NCBI GenBank assembly: GCA_028565635.1
Contig: JAOXYB010057789.1
Coordinates: forward strand, 1-10,968
Source: Phoronis ovalis
Lineage: Eukaryota > Phoronida > Phoronidae
DNA: 10,968 nt
Direction: 5' to 3'
Positions within the stretch are counted from its first letter, which is position 1, and each line of letters begins with the position of its first letter. The notes beneath the pieces are model-generated. The model ran no database searches and was not told where the DNA came from. It was given only the letters and a program-made list of their open reading frames with translations. Below, one piece after another: positions 1-8,600 of this stretch. Both the position numbers and the translations under genes were made by a program.

Positions 1-890
1 AGAATGCTGATAATTAATCAGAAAATGCAATGAATTTATTATATTTAACTTTCTACAAGCCTTGACCTTGTGTGAATATTCCCAGGGAGATGACTTTTAT
101 CTTTATTTTATGGAGATGGTTTGTTAACACGCTCCGGCCTTTTCGGATTGTTTTTGGACACTTAATGTCCCTGATTAATAACCACTCCTTTTTTGGAAAT
201 TTTTCATAAATTACTAATAAAATTTGTTAATAAATAAAAAAAAATTAAAACAAATTCTACAAATTCAATTGTATAGTCAATTATGTACACTTATACTTGA
301 GGGGGGGTATATAGGGGTTACACCCCAAGGTTCAATGCTCGCACTTAAAAATCGGTAATTCTGTTGCCAAAAAACAGTCCCCAAAAAAATCCACATCCAA
401 AATAGTTAACAAAATTAGGAAACAAAGCAAAACATATGGTCGCCAAATGGCAATGCCTTTCTCGCACTTTTAAACAGACCAAGGCAATGCTTGCTGCTCG
501 GACTTAACAGGCCCCAATGCTCGTGTTGCCCCCCCCCCACTATAGCCCTCATGCTTGGACATGCGTTACCCATTTCGGATTTTTTCAATGACTATATGCT
601 GAAAACCATACAGCTATTACTCCTCTCACGTGGAGCATACTCGCTACCCTTGGGTGGAAATTATTAATGATAATTAGAAAATTTCCAGTTTATACAGCTT
701 CTTGCAAAAAGGTAGGGAGGTGGGGCAGGAATATGACATGAAAACATGTTCAAATTTTATCAATTTTGTATATAATTTCCCATTTTATTGGAAACTGTGT
801 ACATTTTGGATACATTTATGAATCATTGGATTGAAAACTTGGTTATTTATCTAAATATTGTTAATAAATAGAATTTTTTTATTCTTTCAG
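1..890 (+). other. Last intron of the left-hand + strand gene (partial)
   Basis: This stretch precedes the acceptor of the terminal exon, with a T-rich tract and TTCTTTCAG ending at 890. I see no open coding segment in it on either strand. It is AT-rich apart from a block at about 301-540 with a run of seven G, a run of ten C and repeated CAATGC..CTCG words, listed separately. A GGGAGATGACT word near 85 resembles a motif common in mollusc genomes. The intron's 5' end lies outside the window. Confidence 0.6.
301..538. repeat. Block with G7 and C10 runs and four CAATGC..CTCG motifs
   Basis: A run of seven G (301-307) and a run of ten C (529-538) bound a segment whose composition differs from the surrounding AT-rich intron. 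Inside are four related words: CAATGCTCGCACTT at 333-346, CAATGC then CTCGCACTT at 451-469, CAATGC then CTCGGACTT at 485-505, and CAATGCTCG at 515-523. A small perfect hairpin (GGGGT, loop TAC, ACCCC) lies at 314-326. The repetition and the oppositely oriented homopolymers suggest a degenerate repeat or a small non-autonomous element. No target-site duplication or terminal repeat was found. Confidence 0.4.
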
Positions 891-1054
891 ATTTGATAGT
901 GATTTTCATTGCTGGTGTGATATTATGTCTGGTAACCATAGGAGGACTAGTTCACTACAGAAAAAAATCGAATCCTGCATCATGGCAGCCTTTACCAGAA
1001 GAACTAAGCCCAATACTGGAATCCTCGGAGCAGGAAGAGGAAGATAACATTTAA
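891..1054 (+). CDS. Terminal exon of a single-pass membrane protein
   Basis: The exon follows a good acceptor (TTCTTTCAG at 882-890), begins with two bases of a split codon, and reads 53 full codons to TAA at 1052-1054. Residues 1-20 of this part are almost all hydrophobic (LIVIFIAGV then ILCLVTIGGLV), which fits one transmembrane helix. H-Y-R-K-K follows directly, a typical cytoplasmic stop-transfer cluster, which suggests a type I protein with the tail in the cytosol. The tail of about 30 residues contains E37-x-x-x-I41-L42, close to the acidic dileucine sorting signal [DE]xxxL[LI], then a Ser-Ser and Glu/Asp-rich end (S45-E-Q-E-E-E-D) that also fits a casein kinase 2 site. By analogy this suggests trafficking through Golgi, endosomes or lysosomes. 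The extracellular part is outside the window, so the family cannot be named. The other two frames are less likely: one stops at the second codon, and the other gives no hydrophobic segment. Confidence 0.8.
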
Positions 1055-1345
1055 AGTTTGTGTTGATTTTTGATCAACCATTCAGATACCAAATGTGCCA
1101 TGAAATAACAAGAATAAGACTTTTGATACGTATTTTTCATAAGAAGGAAAACATTTGATTCTCTCTTCACCAGAGGTCGTCATTACTGATGATTATATAA
1201 TGATGTACGCAAAAGCATTCTAAGCTCAAGTGTTCTGTCTGCCTTGTTTAGCATCTATACTAAGCAGTTGGTTGTCATGTTGTGTAATGTACAAATAAGA
1301 AACAATTTTAATTCTCTCAATAAATGTGATTGAATATATTCATGA
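1055..1345 (+). other. 3' UTR of the membrane-protein gene
   Basis: AT-rich sequence follows the TAA stop and has no further long reading frame. It runs to a canonical polyadenylation hexamer at 1319-1324. The cleavage point, about 15-25 bases beyond it, is an estimate. Confidence 0.55.
1319..1324 (+). terminator. Polyadenylation signal AATAAA (+ strand gene)
   Basis: A canonical AATAAA lies 265 bases after the stop codon at 1054, in a T- and A-rich context. It is the first perfect hexamer downstream of the stop on this strand; the AATAAG near 1294 is a weaker variant. Position and spacing make it the likely 3' end signal. Confidence 0.6.
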
Positions 1346-2015
1346 TACAAAATTGCATAGTTGAATAACATAGTACAAAGCAATATTTGACACTACACTG
1401 CCATAATTCAGACATCACAATATACAAACTACTAATTTAAAAAAATACTTCCTTTAGCATAATTATTTAAAATGTTGGCACTAACTTGGACAACCGCATT
1501 TATCTATGAATTAGCAATCCATGCAAGTGGTCAAACAAAAAATGTCCAATATGAATGGAACATATAAGAACCAAACCAGAACGTTCAACCTATAGTACTT
1601 GCACAAAGTATCAAAGGATCATAGCATATGAAGAGTAGTGAATACAGTGAGACATCGTCAAGACACTAATCGCAGAGGATAAATATTGCCTTACACAACA
1701 TGCCACTACGTTACAGGCACTGCGCATTGTATATGACTGATGAACCACATATGCAATGATCTTATGAACACCTAAATGTAAAATGTCAACACAGTACACT
1801 AAACAGTAGTCCAACTGGTTTCTCAACAAAGTCAGGCAAATATATTGTTAAATGACAGGCAAAATAGTCGTCTCATTATATAAAATGCCATTATGTAGCA
1901 GGCATAATGCTCTATGTAGGCAGTACAATATAGTATGAGTGATAACCTGATTGATGCCGTAATTTAAATTTTATGCAATATTTCTGTTCTTGCAATAAGA
2001 AGTATAACCATGATA
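1346..2015. other. Intergenic region between two converging genes
   Basis: About 670 bases separate the inferred 3' ends. I see no convincing coding segment; the 72-codon minus-strand reading frame at 1611-1829 has a biased Cys/His/Tyr composition and no splice or family support. Two diverged copies of a roughly 29-base word (about 1698-1726 and 1883-1911, sharing ATGCCA and CAGGCA) suggest an old local duplication. If a minus-strand transcript reads past its first poly(A) signal, this could also be 3' UTR. Confidence 0.4.
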
Positions 2016-2531
2016 AAGTCAGGGTCAGTTGGAGTACATTTATTTAGCCTTTGTCTAATAATAGAACTGACTGATTTTCACTGAATCAATAATTCGCAAA
2101 TAAAAAATGCACAATTAGGGTGGAATAAATGTATAGTTCAATGAATATGTACAAAATGTAATAAATATCAAATTGAGTCAAATAGATTAACTCCTATACA
2201 AAATGCCAAGCTTCAAAAATGTATCACAGTAGTACCTGGCCAGATAAAAATTGTAACAATGAAATGTATCACAAACCCCTTTGTGATTGACATGTACTCC
2301 AAAATTGAAATCGAAAATTCTTTTATGAAGACAAGACGGGTACATGAAGAATACATTTCAATAACTAAGTGCATATCATTTTCTACATTAATCTACAAAA
2401 TTATATAACTATATTTTAAAAGATTTCTACCATTGATAGGCACTTTGAAATTTTAGGTGACAACAAATTCACTCACTCATCAATGTTAACTACAATAAAG
2501 AACTGATCCAGCAAGGATTGTCTCATTGCTT
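2016..2531 (-). other. 3' UTR of the EF-hand gene
   Basis: The region lies downstream, on the minus strand, of the TGA at 2534-2532 and extends to just past the AATAAA hexamer at 2044-2039. It is AT-rich with no long reading frame. The exact cleavage site is estimated. Confidence 0.5.
2039..2044 (-). terminator. Polyadenylation signal AATAAA (minus-strand gene)
   Basis: The plus strand reads TTTATT, so the minus strand carries a perfect AATAAA about 490 bases beyond the stop codon of the EF-hand gene. I found no other perfect hexamer on the minus strand between here and the stop. Confidence 0.5.
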
Positions 2532-2606
2532 TCACCTTGGCTCAAATGTAAGAAAATATGGAACATGGGCTAAAAATTTAACTTTGCTAATTGTGTCATC
2601 CATTTC
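2532..2606 (-). CDS. EF-hand gene exon 10 (C-terminus and stop)
   Basis: The acceptor is TTTCTTTTGCAG. The 24 codons encode EMDDTISKVKFLAHV then PYFLTFEPR, ending at TGA (2534-2532). The aromatic, compact C-terminus is short. Phase 0 matches exon 9. Confidence 0.8.
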   Translation of the reverse strand, partial: EMDDTISKVKFLAHVPYFLTFEPR

Positions 2607-5600
2607 CTGCAAAAGAAAATATTTAAATAAATTGTGAAGTTCTTAGTAATACGTATTCAATTATATAACGATAAGCTTATCCTATATGCAGTTCAGTTGG
2701 TAAGCACTCATGCCATCTGGTGGTGGTAGAGACTAGTTATCATTCTTCGTATAAAGTCTTCAGACTGAAGATGAACAGTTACAGTACAAATGTTTTTCGA
2801 TTGTGTTAGAATATTTATAAAACCACATTTCATTGACCTAATTTATATGCATTATGAATGTGTTATTATGCAGTTAGAATTATGCAGGGAATCTGCATGT
2901 GTTACAAAAAAATGGATGACAATTAGAAATAAAAAAAGGAATTAATATTTCAAAACATTTATAGCAATATGCAAGCAGTGCTTTGTATTAAGAATCTGTA
3001 CACTATGACTATAAGTGGCCTTTCATACTTATTTGTTTCACATGGTAAAAATTCAAATATTTCAGTCAAATAAAGTTATTTTGGTCAATCTTAGAAATCC
3101 TAGGATTCTTAGAAATGAGCTATGAGTAATGAATGAATTGTGTGCAGTTGTCATGTATGCAATAAAATATGAACTAGAAAAAAGCTTTCCACTCTTTTTA
3201 CAAAAATCTCAGTATACATATGGACTACGGGTGATTTTCCTTTACTTCATGAAATTACTGAATGTGGCCAATGAACACAGCTCATTTTAAGCTCTGTATT
3301 GTAATCATGACTTTTTCACAGTACTAGCGACTCCTGATGGAGAGATGAAACGTAATGAGACAGAACATTCAGCTGCAGCCTTTGACAGATTATTTGTTGC
3401 ACAATTAACTTTGAACAGTTAGTTATAAATGGTTGTCATTTGAACTTACCGGATTAACAACTCTGTGAATTTCTTGAAATGTTTCCTGTTCTGCAGTTCT
3501 ATCTTTTTCCAAGGTGGTAGACAACAGCTCTTCAAGAGAATTCAGAGCAATACACCCTGTCTGCTTTCTATCGACTGATTGGAAAAGTTCCTGGAAATAA
3601 GACAATACTGTTTCAGTAACAGGGCTTATTTATCTAGCAAAAACCTAAGAGGCTGAACTATATTAACAACCACATAATTACACAACACATATGTTTATGT
3701 TAATATCAAAAATTACATCGTACTGTATCACACACGTAAAACATTTGGCTCTATTTTAAACAGACTACACTGTTTGACAAGAAATTATCAAAAGTTCATT
3801 TGTACTTTCAATTGATAAAAGTATTCAAAATTCACGTGTATTAAGCAGGTGAACTAATTAACATATTTATGACTTACCACATATTGGGTTATTGACTCTT
3901 GCAGACTTGGAAATGGAATTTTGTCAAATGCATCTTTTGATGGACCACTGTAAAATAACAAGAAACATGCTTTTCTACGAATTATGTTATACTCAAAACG
4001 GTTCTGTGATAAGATGTGAGCTCAAAAGCTATTAATATTCCACTGGCTGTAGCATATCTCAGCACATCATTTAACTGTTTTGTTATGTAAAACTTTGTGG
4101 TATCAAAAGTGTTTTACTTACATTGTAACTTCATGATTTTAGTAAACTTCCAACATACAATAATTGTTGAATTGATCTATAACACTTATTTGGTCCTCTT
4201 TATGTACTTTTAAAAACAAAACCCTAATACTAATTAAAACAAACCTCAGTTTTGCCATTTCTTGACATAAACATGATATTGTAACAAATTCATTTAATCC
4301 AAAGAATGTACTTGAACTTGTGATGTCATATATCTGAAATAGAATTTTTATTTACATTAAATTCAAAGTCACACCAAGAGTTTGCTACACTGCTTGTTAT
4401 GAATCCATTGATTAAAAATACATTTCTATCTTAAGTTTGCTAATCTCTACCCGTTGTGGACGAAAGACAATTTTTTATTGAATATGTGAAATTTTCTGAC
4501 AGCGATATATTAAACAGATAAAGTTCCTCTATTTGAATTTCAATTAACACCTTGCATAATTATTTATTAATCACCTGTTTAAGGAATTTTTCCTCATTTA
4601 CTGTAACATCTTTTGGTATAATATTTTTAACTTGATTATATGTCAGATGCCTAAAAAATAAAAGAAATGGTGTTCAAATCTTAAGAATTCCTAGACTGAT
4701 ATAACAAGAAAACAGACAATTTTATAATTATTGATTTCCTATACTTTTTCTGAACTTTTAAATCTTAAATATACGTTTTTAAAACTGTACATTTGGGAGC
4801 AATGTTGGCTGAGGACCTTCTCCACCAGGTGTCACTAGTTTGTGAACATGTTCATATTCAACAAGTCAAAGTAATAACTGTACAATGGTCCCAATCAATT
4901 ATCTCTGCATAACACACACAATTATATTTGTTTATGAAGCATAGAATGTGTTATAACTTGTCTTACTTAAGTGTTTACAAATACGACAGCATGTATTTCG
5001 TAAAATATTTGTTAAAATATTTATATATTTGTTTAAGATAATCTTCAAGCAAATTTAGCAAAAAATGTTTTAAATGGTTACAAATTTCAAGATAGTCACA
5101 GTTCTGTCTTGAAGACAAGGGAAATAACTAGCTCCATGCGCAGACCACAAAGTTTTTCAACCATTGTCTTGAAGACTAATATGAATAAATTATTACTAGG
5201 TAGCAAATCATGTTATTAATATTTATAATGTTGAATTTAACTGTTTGCCAAAATGTGTATTTGTACACGGTGCGTTCTGACAAGTTTTGCAAGAAAAAAA
5301 TGTTGGTTATAACTGTGTAATCATACAGTTATGTGCATGCCTTGTGTTAACCTGCTGAGATAATAGGTTGAGACCATTGATAAGTCTAAATACTTGTATC
5401 CAACTGATACTATTGGTTTTGGTGATGTTACAACATTAATTCTGACCAAAATATAAATTTATAAAGATTATTTAAAAGCTTGCACTTTCTGTTTAATTTA
5501 ACATTTTATTGTTTTCTAAGGGTAATGCTGTGAAAATCTGAACAAACTTGATGCATGCATGTAGCAGAGATGCCAAGGTCAGAGCAAAACATGCAGGAGA

Positions 5601-8600
5601 TTAGTGTTCTTGTGAAGTCATTTGTATACAAAAGTAAGAAAATTAGCAAAATTTTAGTGGGTGTCACCCGGCGAATGCGGGTGACTTGGCATGTCTGATG
5701 TAGTAAATTGTGGTTGCTAGATGATCTGGAAGTGTGTGTCCAACGAATTGAATATTAAGATGTTTTAGGTAAATGATAAACAATTGTATGTCCTGTTCAA
5801 TGGATGTCATTATAGGCACTCCTGAATATGAAGGAAGTTTAGTTACAACTCATTTGCTGTTAAAATCCTGAAGCAATTGAGGGAACATAACAGTATTGAA
5901 GAAAACTTACTGGCAATGAAGAATTACTCTTATTGTCACATTACAGACCAAGAGTACTTACCCATCTTTGTCTGTATCTAATTTTTCAAAGGCCTGACTC
6001 AACAGATTGTTTTCTTCATTTGAAACTAAGGTAGATAAATCAGCACCCTATAATAACATAATTATACATTGTTTGTAACCAACAAATCTATCCAATTTAA
6101 TGTGCATATTTATCATAAAAGCACACACAACAGAACCCATACATTAACATGATTTCCTGTTCAACTATTGACTTACTTTGAATATAATTTATCTATAACA
6201 TTACTTTTGCTGGGGGATTTATATGTCTCTTTAGACAATGTTTTATTGTAAGCAATGACGAAATTAGTGACCAATGCAATGGAAGGCTTAGAAAACTGTT
6301 AATACTGTTGTTAAATAAAGTGACAAATTTACAAAATTTATTTAACTGCTGATATATAACCTATAATAATTTGAATAATAAATATAAAAATCCACGAAGA
6401 AGAAATGAACCGGTAAAATTAGGAGGGAATTTAAGCAATGCTTGTTCGCTTAAAAATATTTATATTTTTATATCGTTTCTATGTGAATCTATATTTCTGT
6501 GTGACATACTTTTAAAGGGTTTGGTGTTGCAGCCTTCATCATTGGGCTAGCACTGTTTGCCACAGCTAATGACTGACCAGTTGGCTCTACAGGAATATCA
6601 ATTTCCATTTCAGATTCAGGTCTACAAAAACAACAACGTTTACATTTATTTAATTATAATAAATGCATATTAACAAATTCACAGATCTGACTGTATTTAA
6701 AAATTTTGTTTCACCTCTACCTGTTGTCACCAAAAATGATCAGGATATTTTTAAATGATAGAAAATTTATAAACTTCAGATTTTAGTAATATGTATTAAT
6801 TAACATGTAAGTAACGTAAAGTAAACTGAATTTAACATACCATTTAAGTACCATTTATTAATATAGTTAATATTAGAATATTCAATAATATTTGATGAAA
6901 TAAATTCTAAATTTTTTACCTTCTAGTTGGAGATGTCTGTTCTTTTTGTCTAAAAAAATCATTTTTGCATTTATTAAACAAAACTATATGATATGTGCCA
7001 ACAAAGTTAATTAGCAAAGTTAATCACAAACCGCTAGAAATATGTGATAATATCCCACAAACTCTCAGTAAACATTTCTGAAAACTGTAACAGTTCTTAG
7101 AATTATAAAGTATACTCACTTTTCGCTCCAGTGATTTGCATCCATTTCATCTTCTTGTTCTGATTCAGTTAACACTGGAGTTGGTTTAGGTACTCTATGC
7201 ATTGATGTTCTACTGGTTGCTATAAAAAACACACGCTCCCTATATTATTATAATTGAATTAAAAAATTTGTCAAGTGTTTTTTTCCTGAATAATAATGTG
7301 AAAGTTGAGGATGTACAGATCTGAATAAAATCGAGATAAACTTGGAACTACAAAGGTTTCAAATGGTATGACGGTTTACCCACAAGATTAGCTATATATA
7401 AGCAGGATAACAATGACAAATATATGATTTTTAGTGTTCAGTACAATTAGTTTACCACAAACAAGGGGAGAAGCCATTATGGTGCTGCGGTGCAGTATTG
7501 ATAAGCAACACACATGTTAGACCAACTTGGATATACTAGGTTACACAATATTCCACAAGCGAAAAAGTTGTACAGTATGGAATACTATTTATACATAATG
7601 ACACAGAATAATTTTTTACCCAACAAAGTGATTATTGTACTGAATGTCACATTATTCTCGCAGCACTAAAAAGTAATTTTTTAATTTATTAAATAAGCCT
7701 TAACTTCAACATGAAAACATTAACTTTATAACATTTTATAAATAATACAAAGACCAGTTAATGTGTTTGAACTGTTATTTCTTTGACAAACTTGGAAACA
7801 TCTTATTACAAATAAGTATTGAAGTTATGTTTATACACTGTAACTGTTCTTTGTGATGACATTTGATCATGACTTATTATGTAAGATAAACTAACGTTAT
7901 AGTCAAAACTTTCAGGAACATAACATGAGAATAGTAAATCCTCCTCCAAATTAAATTTGTGCTGCCAAGTCATATTTTGCCAGAAGGATGTTTGTTAGAA
8001 ATTTTCTACAAAATCCCAATGAAGATTGGGCAAGGCAGACTATTAGTGCGATGAGTAAGCTGACACCTGGTGTATATTTTGAAGTTAAAGAATTTTCCAT
8101 ATAAAAGTAAATATAGATATAATTGTCTTTATACCAATTGTAAATGTACGAAGCTTTCAAACCTTGACTATACTGGACTATTAGTGCGATGAGTAGGTGA
8201 TTAAGCTGACACCTAGTGCATACATTTGCCGGTAAATGCCCAAAGCTTTCAAACCTTGACTATATACTCGATGAATTCAAAAACTCAAGCAAGGTTATAG
8301 TGATCGGATGTAGCTTTACACAAAAAGCATTCCTACCCAAGAAAAGAATCAAAAAATCATTTTTACTATTTACCTAACCCACAGAGTTTTGGTTGTTATA
8401 TAGACAAGAAAGTTAAAACAGTAGTTAATGTTAATGCTAAGCTAAAGACACATGACAGAAACAGACAGCCACAGCAGTGCAAGTTAGATAAACAGTCAGA
8501 TACAGACACTGAGAGACAATCAAATATTTTTGAGTTTTGCAGACAATCAAACATCAATGGGATAACAATTAATTTAACTGAACTATGTTAAAATACATGC

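Larger units (their letters stand above)
4651..5961 (-). other. Intron between exons 5 and 6 of the EF-hand gene
   Basis: A 1311-base intron that interrupts the codon for the EF-hand loop Gly. It holds a CTCF-like word, a 12-base direct repeat around a 48-base insert, and a GC-rich hairpin, all listed separately. A perfect palindrome, GAACATGTTC, lies at 4844-4853. No exon-like segment was found. Confidence 0.65.

Noticed and set aside
1611-1829. 72-codon minus-strand reading frame
   Set aside because: It lies beyond the likely poly(A) site of the EF-hand gene, has an odd Cys/His/Tyr-rich composition, and shows no motif or splice support.
6382-6473. Nested A/T-rich inverted words (ATATAAAAAT / ATTTTTATAT around TTTAAGC / GCTTAAA) as a foldback element
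   Set aside because: The two pairs have different centres, and such short A/T matches are expected by chance here.
7951-8160. 69-codon minus-strand reading frame
   Set aside because: It overlaps the tandem repeat inside an intron and its Tyr/Ile run comes from AT-rich sequence. No fitting splice sites.
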